Positions 1 to 10,439 of a stretch of 64,000 nt of DNA are shown piece by piece. Both the position numbers and the translations under genes were made by a program. The stretch covers positions 75,759,505 to 75,823,504 of the forward strand of contig JAVHZZ010000005.1 of the NCBI GenBank assembly GCA_036250195.1, written 5' to 3'. The DNA comes from Mixophyes australis. Taxonomy: Eukaryota > Chordata > Amphibia > Anura > Limnodynastidae. The notes beneath the pieces are model-generated. The model made no database searches and was not told where the DNA came from. It saw only the letters and a list, made by a program, of their open reading frames with translations. How positions within the stretch are numbered: position 1 is the stretch's first letter; each line of letters begins with the position of its first letter.

Positions 1-724
1 CCCAAAAACACTGAGGAGTGCTAAAAATTATTTAGTAGATACTGCTGACAGATATGACTTTTGACAGCCAGAAATATTAATGCACAATTAGGGAGGACAC
101 CCCAAAAACACTGAGGTGTGCTACAAATTATTTAGTAGATACTGCTGACAGATATGACTTTTGACAGCCAGAAATATTAATGCACAATTAGGGAGGACAC
201 CCCAAAAACACTGAGGAGTGCTACAAATTATTGAGTAGATACTGCTGACAGATATGACTTTTGACAGCCAGAAATATTAATGCACAATTAGGGAGGACAC
301 CCCAAAAACACTGAGGAGTGCTAAAAATTATTTAGTAGATACTGCTGACAGATATGACTTTTGACAGCCAGAAATATTAATGCACAATTAGGGAGGACAC
401 CCCAAAAACACTGAGGAGTGCTAAAAATTATTGAGTAGATACTGCTGACAGATATGACTTTTGACAGCCAGAAATATTAATGCACAATTAGGGAGGACAC
501 CCCAAAAACACTGAGGAGTGCTAAAAATTATTTAGTAGATACTGCTGACAGATATGACTTTTGACAGCCAGAAATATTAATGCACAATTAGGGAGGACAC
601 CCCAAAAACACTGAGGTGTGCTACAAATTATTTAGTAGATACTGCTGACAGATATGACTTTTGACAGCCAGAAATATTAATGCACAATTATGGGGGACAC
701 CCCAAAAGCGCTGGGGAGTGCCAA
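1..724. repeat. Minisatellite A, first array (100-bp period, about 7 units visible)
   Basis: The landmark GGACACCCCA recurs at exact 100-base steps (95, 195, 295 and so on to 695). Units differ at only a few positions, such as GAGGAGTG/GAGGTGTG and TTTAG/TTGAG. The array continues out of the window on the left. It is the same repeat as 13495-14708, so it is carried by the transposon and is not an independent satellite. Confidence 0.95.
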
Positions 725-1070
725 ATATGAAGAAAAAATAATAAACCTCTATCCTCCTCTCTGCACTAGCGATTTTGGTTAGAGCAATTGCAAGAACAAT
801 ATTGTATTCTCTGTCCCTGCTCTAATTAGCCTATGACTACACCCTGCTCTCTCCCTCTGTCAAATGGCGATGGATTGCTGTGGAGGCGTGTATTTATAAA
901 GTTGAAGTATCGCGAGAACCGAGTCCCGAGATCCGACAACGTCACAATGACGTTCGGCCTCGATTTGGATTCGGAATGGGCGGGAGAGTACCGAGCTGCT
1001 CAGCTCGGTACTCGGATACCCAAAGTTCGGGTGGGTTCGGTTCTCGGAGAACCGGACCCGCCCATCTCTA
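1..1070 (-). mobile_element. hAT transposon copy 1, right (promoter-side) end, cut by the window edge
   Basis: This segment is the same as the right end of the complete hAT at 9498-15056: a 100-bp minisatellite array, then a 350-base unique terminus ending in CCCATCTCTA at 1070. Over the last 361 bases I see only two differences from the complete copy (785 C/T and 938 A/G). The next 8 bases are GTTATTAG, which resembles the GTTATTTT duplication of the complete copy; the matching left flank lies outside the window. The orientation is inferred from the complete copy, whose transposase is on the minus strand. The rest of this element, including any transposase, is upstream of the window. Confidence 0.9.
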
Positions 1071-1966
1071 GTTATTAGTCTCTTCAGTATTTTAGTGATA
1101 AAGTAGGGAAATGGGGAATATCTTTGTAACAGAAGTAGGGGGATTGTTTCTATCAGTATAGGGGTGAGGAGTGCATGCTTTGGGGAGAATGAAAATGTGC
1201 TAGTAGACAGAATAAAAAAGAGTTAACAATTGCTGTTGGGAATGGAGAGAAGTTATTGTGTCATTAATACTATATTAGACAAGATCATGAAGTGTGTCAC
1301 TGATATTCACATTTACATTTTGGTAAAATACACAGTTTACACAAAAAGAAAGATGAAAGCATAAAAAGTCGAGCTATGTATGCTCAGCTCCCCTTTGTTA
1401 CAGTGGTTTTCCGTAATAAGTTCCAAAAAGGTTAAAGCAATGATTGTTACATTATGTAAATGATCTGTTGCATTATGACAATGCTTCATCACTTTTATGC
1501 AAATATGCTAATTAGATATGTGAATATAAAATAAGCAAATATCCAAAATGAATATTTTTATCTTTGACACCTACACACAATAAGCAAAAAATAGATGATA
1601 GTTGACAAATAAGACACACATTGCTGTACTTATCTACAAAGTGTTTATTGTTACAAAATGTAGATGGTTAGCATGTGTTGTGTACAAAGCAACATTTTTA
1701 TAATAGCAAGAAAAGTCAAATCCATTTAAAGAGATGCTTTGGAATGTAGCAGGTTGAAGTATATGGTCCATTCATATCTATGTATGTAAATAATGAATTG
1801 TGCAGGAGAAAAACAAATGGCTTCTGTTGGAAAAGACATCTAGCCAAAAAATTTATATTGTAATATGCAGAGTTATACTGCGATAACTTCTAGCATTAAG
1901 TCCTGGGATGTATTAAAAGATAGATGGATATAAAGGTATATGAAATAGATATATATATATAGATAA

Positions 1967-2003
<37 letters not shown>

Positions 2004-2954
2004 CATTATAAAAACGATATATCCCCTTCAGCATTGTATTTCCTTACATTATGGAATTAAAAGGGATTGAACTGGGAACTCTTACCACTGATTAATACAA
2101 AACACTTTGTAATGTCAAGACAATCTAAAGCTTTTTCTTACTAAATTATTTAAGCAAGTGTTTTTCTAATAAAGTGACATGGAAAAGAAATGAGAATATG
2201 AGAATATTACAATTTAAAGAAAAGGGTGGTGGTAATATATAAACATAAGGAAGAGACAAAGATAATCAGTTAAAGTCTGCGATATTCTCTGAAATTCATA
2301 TTATCCCATACTTTTCAGATTGACAGGTCTTGTTCCTAGGCTTGCATATAAGATGTCAAGCCTCGAGAGCTGATCCGGCAAAATTGATTATAAAGAAAAG
2401 AAACAGTTTGCTTTGCCTCTGGGGGTGTTGAAGCAGCAAATTTCAAAGCCCATTTCCAGGAAAGTAGTAGGTCCATTCAGTAATGTTAGTAAAAATTTCC
2501 GCAGTTGTATAAAAAAGTCTGCAGTGGGCATTCTTCTATTGAACTGCAGCAGCTGGACAGGCAGCAAGTTAGTAGCGCTTTATAGATTTGAGACGCCGAT
2601 CCCTCAACCAGAAAAAGCTACTCCCTACCATTGCAGGGGGAAACTCAGTTGTTATGATACAATTGTTGGCGTTGGGAACAGAATTCCAGCTAGTATTTCA
2701 GTTAGCATTTTGCTCATATTTTAAGATAATGCGCTATAATTTTATGTGCCTATTTTTATTTTGTCTCGGGTTGGGTGTGACAATGAAGTGGGAATGCAGA
2801 TGCCTTCAAATTGAATACAGGGATCACATATATTTTTGGAGGCCTGCACCCCCAGAGAGAGGTGCTTAGGACCAGACATTTCTAGGATCTCTAGGTTTTT
2901 ATTTCCCCAAATTAATGCAATTAGAATTTTAAGTCTATTTCGGTATGTCTTTAC
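1071..2954. other. Unannotated intergenic DNA
   Basis: AT-rich sequence with no coding frame or repeat family I recognise, apart from the GATA microsatellite at 1945-2003. Short open frames around 2413-2975 have no recognisable domain. Confidence 0.6.
1945..2003. repeat. (GATA)n microsatellite
   Basis: A short AT run followed by about ten uninterrupted AGAT/TAGA tetramers. Confidence 0.95.
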
Positions 2955-3600
2955 CAGATCATCTAAACACTGCAATCTTCACCCTTTCTCTGTAATATAG
3001 CTTGAGTTCCATCAGTCTCATCAGCAGAAATTTTTTCCATAGCATTATGCGCCCACCAACATATTTCATTGTTGGGATATTGTTCTTGGGATGAGACACA
3101 GTATTAGACTTGCGCTGCACAATTGAGGCCAAAAAGTTCAGTCTTGATCTTATATAGTGTATAGCATCGTCTTGATCTCTTATATGGTCCATAGCATCGT
3201 CTTGATCTCTTATATAGAGTAGAGCATCGTCTTGATCTCTTATATAGAGCATAGCATTGTCTTGATCTCTTATATAGAGTATAGCATTGTCTTGATCTCT
3301 TATATATAGTATAGCATTGTCTTGATCTCTTATATAGTGCATAGCATTGTCTTGATCTGTTATATAGTGTATAGCATCGTTTTGATCTCTTATATAGAGT
3401 ATAGCATTGTCTTGATCTCTTATATAGAGTATAGCATCACTCTATTCCCGATATTCTGGTCTCCCACATTGCTTTCTGGCCAACTCTAGGTGAGATTTAA
3501 TATAAGTTTTCTTCACCAGTGTTTTTCTTTTTTCCACCCTATCATAAAGTGGTTTGTGAAGTGCATGGTCTATTGTCATGTGCAGTGACAACAGACAACC
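2955..3600 (-). pseudogene. Tc1-like transposase relic carrying an internal tandem expansion
   Basis: Read on the minus strand, the part above 3440 resembles the Tc1 transposase segment before the second catalytic aspartate (residues like KKTYIKSHLELARK). The part below 3140 resembles the segment after it: NTVSHPKNNIPTMKY followed by GGRIMLW, matching the family's HPKxTxPTVK and GGxxMxWG motifs. Between them, where the family has the WSDETK block with the catalytic aspartate, lies the 30-bp array at 3142-3436. A TAG at 3442-3444 interrupts the frame just before the array. No intact terminal repeats are visible and the catalytic block is gone, so this is a dead copy. The family assignment rests on remembered Tc1 motifs and the exact limits are approximate. 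Confidence 0.7.
3142..3436 (-). repeat. 30-bp minisatellite, about 10 units, in frame inside the Tc1 relic
   Basis: Unit CTTGATCTCTTATATAGAGT plus ATAGCATYGT (plus strand), about ten copies with few indels. Because 30 is divisible by three, one minus-strand frame stays open through the whole array and encodes a decapeptide repeat of the type YIRDQDNAIL. There are no unique spacers, so it is not a CRISPR array. Confidence 0.95.
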
Positions 3601-3994
3601 TGCACTGAAAAATTGATGTCATGCCAGTGCAGACATGTCGGTGGGTGCTGTTCCACCTTCTGAGTACCCTACTGGGGTGCGGCACATGCACAGTGAAGAA
3701 GAATGGGGCTTCACGGCTCAAGCACTGAAGCAGGAGGAGAGCTGGGACACTCAGCTCTGGCCCTGATCACTGCTCAGTTTTAGAGGACAAACTTTTCTTG
3801 GAGTTGTTTTGAATGTGCTTTGAATTTCATCATAAAGGTCTGGTTTGGAAATTCACGAATCAACTATAGGACCTCTCACACACTGGCGTGTTAGCATGAG
3901 TACGCCAATTTTTATTTATGTGACTGACCTATGAAGATGACTGATTGCACAAGCATTGATATCAGATGGATCAGATAGACACACATACAATATA
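3601..3994. other. Unannotated stretch
   Basis: A moderately GC-rich segment (about 3650-3780) without a recognisable family. No coding signal seen. Confidence 0.5.
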
Positions 3995-4719
3995 GAGCCT
4001 GATTCACCAAGGCACGTATACTGAGCGCAAAATGTGTTTGTTTTAAAACACACGTAAATCTCTGTAGTTCTGAGTTCTCTGTACAGCGCTGGGAATTAGT
4101 GGCGCTATATAAATAGCTGATGATGAAAATGATATTACACAAGACACTACACGATACGTCCAAATCCTATGTGGATTATAAATTCGCAAAAGAACGAACA
4201 GTAAAAAAAAATCTATAGAACTAATGCCACCAGTTAATAATAAAGGCATTAATGATAAAATTATTTATTTATTTCTTTTCCCATGAAACACATTTATTAG
4301 GATGTCTACTGAACAAAAAAAAAACATTTTTACAGTTGCTCCTTTTTTCCAACAAATGTTATAGCATGCATACGAGACTATCATCACTAGTACTCAGGAC
4401 CTAAACTAGCCCTGTAGCGGGAGCAAGAAATACGGCAGGAAAACAAGTTACTTTGAGATGCCCAGAGCTTGATCCGGATGTGGTTGCGAGCGCTTAATTT
4501 GTTGCGCACTTACTGTACATTGACTATGGCCAAACGGCTTTTCCCCATCCCGTTCAATCCCAGAAATCGTAGGCTGTATTAAGTGTCCTTTGCGTTTGAA
4601 GATGGAGTGGACAGGGCTGCGTTTACTGGCATAGGTCCTGGTTCTGGGCATGCACAGTATGATTTTGCATACGATATACACTCAAAATCAGCAGATATGT
4701 GCCATGATGAATCAGACCT
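3995..4719. mobile_element. Non-autonomous DNA element, GAGCCTGATTC-ended, 3-bp target duplication
   Basis: Begins GAGCCTGATTCACCAAGG and ends with the imperfect inverse ATGAATCAGACCT. It is flanked on both sides by ATA. The interior matches the element at 20570-21309 in several places (taatgccaccNgttaat; tttattaggatgt; gcatgcat followed by atcatcag). Three-base duplications and ends of this kind suggest PIF/Harbinger-type mobilisation, which is inferred. It contains an inserted SINE/L2 tail at 4063-4133. The small open frames inside it (4448-4836) are not thought to be genes. Confidence 0.75.
4063..4133 (+). mobile_element. 5'-truncated SINE/L2 3' tail
   Basis: Contains CTCTGTACAGCGCTG and GTGGCGCTATATAAAT followed by a GATGATGA tail, the same 3' end as the full SINE at 15439-15832. 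It interrupts the element at 3995-4719. Confidence 0.75.
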
Positions 4720-7700
4720 ATAGAGAGATAGGTAGCTGTGAAATAGATAGACCAGTTTAATTGTTTTTACTAAATTGTTTAATAAAGTAGGTAAGACATA
4801 ATAAAAAATAAACGCCTTTAATAAAACAAGATACACTTTTATAATTGCTGATGGTGTGTATAGTGTTGTTCACTAAAGTGATGTAATCACTTTTTGTAAT
4901 AAAGAACAAGTTATTTTAGCCTTTTTCTTTTTCATCTTCTCGCCATGAGTTCTTCCTAAAGGTCTGTCAACTCTAGTTATTGGCTGAAGGGAAATCAGTG
5001 GTGTGTGCAACTTGTATAACACACATGTTCACCTAAACTGTAACTCATTCTCAAGGAACAGCGAACACCCACTGATGCCGGCAATTCTGTTAACAGTTGC
5101 TTTGGGAAGTGTTTAGGAGAAAGTAAATGAGTTGTAAAAAGGAACAAAAACTGCCCAGAAGGGGATGTTGTCTTTAAAATGAGATTCTTATAAAGAATTA
5201 ACTGTCTTCCTGAAGAACCTCAGGCAAGTCATGAAAAGAAAAGGATCTGTGCTAAAATATTGGTGTCATTATAATTTTCTAGGTGTTAGATAAACAATCA
5301 CAATGCCTTTATTTTTTTTTATTTTTTTTTAATCTAGTTGACTTGAAATGTTTTAACTGAAGTGTTCCTTTATTGTGGTTTGAAGGTTACATAAGTTTAC
5401 TAGACCATCTGCTTAATCAGGAACACACTAACAGCACCTGCAATGGGGAAGCTTAAGAAGCGCTTTAAGTACAATCAATTTATAATCAATGTCACCATAG
5501 AAGATGCATGTTTGTATAAGTGTCCCCGATTATTGAGCTGATTTGTGAAAAAAGCAAGATAGAGAAACAACTGTATAGCTAATAGCAGTCACTGAATATC
5601 AAGAGCCAGCTTCTCTTGGGGTGTAGTAAAAAGAGATGTTGAAATTAAAAACTAAAATGGTTCGTTATGTTGAGGAGGTTTTTATAAAATAATTGCCTCA
5701 CTGCTTCGGGGTAAATTATTTTTTTTCTAGAAAACAAGTGATATTACATTGCATATTTTATTAAGAGGACAACTTAATCAACTTGTTTTAAAACCACACA
5801 AAGTGAGCAAATCGACAGAATTTTATTTGAATCAATGTTTTCTTAAACTGGTTCAAGAGCGATACAGTTTGTGAATTGTAATTCATAACGTCCCAAATAA
5901 TTATCCAATAAACAACTTCAACTCATGTGAATGTTTCCCACTATTGTATTTATGGATTTTTTGGGGGGTGATAATTTAATCTGTGATTTGTATTTTATTA
6001 CATTTCATATTTAGTAATATATAAGATGTTAGTTAATATTGAAATCATTCTGCAATGAAATCTTTGGATCACCAAATAGAGACTAAAAAGGGACCAAAAG
6101 GTGTTGATGGTCGGTGGAAATGGAGATTCTGTCTGTCTCTTCTTTTCAGCAAAAATATTAAATAATCAAGTTTAAAAAAACTTTGTTGGTTGTAACATTA
6201 AGGTTGTCCCCAATTGTAAAGCGCTGTGGAGCATGCTGACACTATATACATAAATGTTAAAAATGAAATAAATAAGGTCACTACTCAGTAAGGAAAAAAC
6301 CCAGTTAAGTCTTCCAATCATAGCATATGGTTAACTAATAAACTTAATGTATACATTTGGAACATGCCAGAGGACAAGATCTTATTTAACAGCTTAACCA
6401 TTATTTACTTTAATACAAATGTTGTTTATAACATCTGATTGCTGACAGAGCTTCAGGAGAAGCTTTAGAAACGTTTCTCTTTTGATCTCCACTTAATAAT
6501 ACTTTGACTTTTGTAGGGTTAAATGATGAATGTCAATGGCAAAATATATACTGTATATAATATAACTAGCTCACAGGCAATAACAAATTATATATAGATT
6601 GGATTGTTGGGCAGTTGCCGTAAGAAGTATATGAAGGTTTCCTGAAGATTTCATTTGTTTTCTGTTGAAATAAGGACACATTCATATATACATAATTTGA
6701 ACTCTGGGCTTTAAATCCACATACATTTGATTTGGTTAGGTGTATAGCTTATATGATCTGCTTATACAAAATATATTCCCTTACACAGCAAGAGCTATTT
6801 TGTTTAGTTTTGTTTATAGTTTCATTACTATCTTTTGCAGTCTTTTGTAATGACTGGCTCAAAAAATATTTTTTATTACTATAGTCATGTATCAAATGAC
6901 TGTTGTGATGAATCAACATTTTGTATTTCAAAATTAAAAGTTTTCTTCAGAAAGGGCTTTAGCTGTCTGCCGAAAAAGTAATTTCTCTGGAGTTGATTAT
7001 TACAATGATGGATTTTTACCAGTAAGATAAAATTTGACTACAATTCATAAATGGTTATTCTAGGTCTGTCTCCATAAACAGCCCTGGGGGAAAAGATATC
7101 TTATAAATAAATTACACAAGTAATTGAAAAAAGTAAAGTGAACACACACGTTTTTAAAATGTAAATACAAATTAATTTAGGATGTACTCTGTTATCCCTG
7201 TTGAGCTTATTCATTAAAACCATAGCCTTTGGGCAGATTTAAAGTAACATGAAAGTAATTTAATTTAATTTAATTGTTTGTAGGTTTTACTAGGTCTTAT
7301 CATTTTTTGTTAAATATTAAGTTACGGATCACTAATCCATAATGACAGCAATGATAACAGTATATTTGAAATAGATAATGGCATTTCTCAAGGTTTTTGA
7401 AGGTCCAGGCAGGCAGAAAGAATTATTTTTCTTTCGATATAAGCACACCATGGTTATCAGTGTCTGTGATAGGCTACTACAAATGAGAAAGTTCCTTATA
7501 TTTTATAAGACAAGGAATATTTTAGTTGCTCTCTGTTATCATTACAACAAAATGGATATATAAACTTTGTTTCACATAGAGCTTTATATTTCCACACACT
7601 CCTCTTACATGATTTTGAGTGTAGCCTACTCATTATTTATTACTCTGCTCCTTCCACTAACACTCCATTCACGTCACAACACTGTACAAGTCACTTGCAG

Positions 7701-9489
7701 ACCTGTGCTCATTTACACCATTACACTAGTGGACAGGTCACTGCCTCCCACAAGATCAGCATACTCATGTACTGAAATATGCTGTCAACATTCCAATGAT
7801 CTGATTGGCTATAGGTTGCTGTATACTCACCCACATGAAAGCTAGCTATACAAGGACAAACAGTTGATCTGACCCTACTCAAAAAGCACCTTTAAAAGTG
7901 TCAAAATAGCTAATCACCACAATTTGTCCTATTCCCAAAACATTTGAAAGAAAATGTATATCATACTGTATTATGTCATATTAATTTTACCTATGTCTGA
8001 CATATGTTTATTACCTACAGCTGCCCCTATTTTTTGAGGATCATTCCATGTATTAAATGCAAATCCCTTTTACTAATTGCCTATTGACATATTTGGGACT
8101 ATAACACATGAAACTCTTTTATTCTGTATTTTTAAAAATCATTGCTTTGTACAATGTAACAGATATGAAAAGTGAACCTTTCTATTCATTTACATGGAAT
8201 GTGAACAAAAGTCAGTCTGGACTAATATCAATATCAAATATAACTGATTTGGACAGTATTTGTATCTATTAATTGTATATGACCAGCAATTATAGGATGA
8301 TAGTTTCCTGGACTTCAATATCGTTATAATTGCTACAGTGAGTAGAGGTGCCAAAAGTCATTAGCATTTGGATAACACGAAATATTAACACCATCTATTT
8401 ATCTGTGATCAAACAACTCAGTAAATGTTGTGATAATATATTTATTTGGTGTATTGTATTTTTTTTTTCTCACAATTTGAAAAAGGAAAACAAACATTTT
8501 ATACAGTAGCAACAATCCAACTGTGCATTTAGCAAAGGTAAATGCAAGTGTCACAAGTATGTTGAAACAATTGTGGTAAATGCACCTTTGTTAGTACAAT
8601 ATATCATCACATAATTGTAATGCAGAGTGCAGTTGCTGAAACATCTTTACTCATTAGAACATAAATCATTTTTCTCTGTCGTGTCCCTAAAGTAAGGTTG
8701 ATGAGATGGACAGAGAATGAGTGACTAAGAATAGAAGTATTGTAGTACATATACTAGAAATAATAAATGACAACATATACGTTACTACATAATGCACTTA
8801 CATTAACACAAAAGGTTGAAATTAATGGTCATGCATCTTTTCAAACTCACTAAATATTTAAACTAATATGTTATATATTCAGTAGACAAGGTGCCAAATG
8901 CAGATACGCACAAAAAGAAAGAAAAAATAAAGTGGTACAGTTCACAATGATCATTTATATATAAGTTAGAATTAGTTCTATTTTGTGCTTGCTTTTTGTT
9001 TTTGAGATATTTCCTACTTCCTGTGATTTGCTGCCACTGCTGAAATGTTTATTTTGCACACACAATAGTGGGTACATACAAAGATCTCCTAATTTTGAGA
9101 TCTTGACAGATACCAATGAAAGGTAGTATTTGCATACATTCTCACACTCTTGTTGCTGACAAAAGTGGGGTGACCCATTGCAACATTCACAGCTTATAAA
9201 AAGTCTAGAGTGCATCTACTTTATTTCATTTAAAGGATGGGACCAGTCAGTGACGCGTGACGACAAGCACCCAGCCCAGTAGAGTTGATAATGATTACAC
9301 AAGACGCTTTGTACATGTGATCTCTGAATGTACAACAACTTCTTTTTCATTCTTGCCTGTGGAGCATTTGTTCTGAAAGAGATCTTTTATCGTAACTTTA
9401 TGAAACAAAGTACAGAAACAAAGCATTTTCAATTACATCAGATAGTTGTACTAAAGTAGCTTAGTTGTAACATCTACTGTCCATGGTGT
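4720..9489. other. Long unannotated intergenic stretch
   Basis: About 4.8 kb of AT-rich DNA. At 6215-6255 there is a degenerate L2-type 3' end (AAAGCGCTGTGGAGCATG followed by ACTATATACATAAATG). No other repeat or exon is recognised. Reading frames here are short and look random. Confidence 0.55.
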
Positions 9490-9497
9490 GTTATTTT
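9490..9497. other. Left target-site duplication of the complete hAT
   Basis: GTTATTTT, directly followed by the left terminus TAGAGATGG. It is identical to 15057-15064. Confidence 0.95.
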
Positions 9498-9518
9498 TAG
9501 AGATGGTCACTGACCCCC

Positions 9519-9640
9519 GTGTTTTGGTTTTGGATTCGGTTTTGGATCTGGATTACCGTCGTGTTTTGGTTTTGGTTTTGGTTTTGCAAAACCTCCATTG
9601 CGTGTTTTGGTTTTGGTTTTGGTTTTGTTTGGTTTTGTTT
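9519..9640. repeat. Subterminal hexamer array at the hAT left end
   Basis: Repeated TTTTGG hexamers, with variants ATTCGG and ATCTGG, in three clusters (about 9519-9555, 9571-9592 and 9601-9640). Subterminal short repeats are transposase-binding sites in known hAT elements such as Ac. That role here is inferred. The right end lacks this array and has hairpins instead. Confidence 0.7.
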
Positions 9641-9887
9641 TGCTATTTTTTGGGAAAATCCATGTTTTTGGGCCTAAATTAACCCAATTTAGTGCTCCAA
9701 CTGTTTTAGAGACAAGTAATCTAATTGTTGAGGTAATAAATCATCCAAAAAAACAGTTTAATTCTTCGTTGGTAGGCCTATTCTACACACAAAACAGATT
9801 GTCTTCCTCTCCATCTATGCATATTGGCAATGCAGCCATCGTCTTTGAATGTATATTACACCCTACACTTATAGTTAAATATGTAAA

Positions 9888-10345
9888 GAAATGGAAAAAG
9901 CCAGTTTGGTTTCTGTCTCTCAAGGCCCCCCTCCACTTGTATAAAATACCAAAAAATTCAGCCATTATAGACTGTACAATATTAATTGACATGGAGAAAG
10001 CCAGTTTGGTTTCTGTCTCTCAAGGCCCCCCTCCACTTGTATAAAATACCAAAAAATTCAGCCATTATAGACTGTACAATATTAATTGACATGGAGAAAG
10101 CCAGTTTGGTTTCTGTCTCTCTAGGCCCCCCTCCACTTGTATAAAATACTAAAAAATTCAGCCATTATAGACTGTACAATATTAATTGACATGGAGAAAG
10201 ACAGTTTGGGGTCACTCTGTCTCTCAAGGCCCCCCTCCACTTGTATAAAATACCCAAAAATTCAGCCATTATAGACTGTACAATATTATGAAAAATGGAC
10301 AAAGCCAGTTTAGGGTCACTCTGTCTATGACACCCTACCCTTAAG
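9888..10345. repeat. Minisatellite B, downstream of the transposase (100-bp period, about 4 units)
   Basis: CAGTTTGG recurs at 9902, 10002, 10102 and 10202: three exact 100-base steps, then a last unit shifted by about 3 bases to 10305. Shared blocks include CCCCCCTCCACTTGTATAAA and TTCAGCCATTATAGACTGTA. I see no convincing sequence similarity to minisatellite A on either strand. More diverged units may extend leftward to about 9840. Confidence 0.9.
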
Positions 10346-10439
10346 GATAAATTGCCCTAACAGCAGCCTTTCAAGATGGTATGTGATATGGAAATGCCGC
10401 AAGTTTCTTTCCTCTTTGGGGGTAGATTGCTCCCTACAC

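Noticed and set aside
833..1078. Overlapping frames of 63-84 codons repeated at 14819-15073
   Set aside because: They recur only because the same transposon terminus occurs twice; no domain, and they point away from the transposase.
3142..3436. CRISPR-like array
   Set aside because: Contiguous 30-bp units without spacers in vertebrate DNA; it is a minisatellite.
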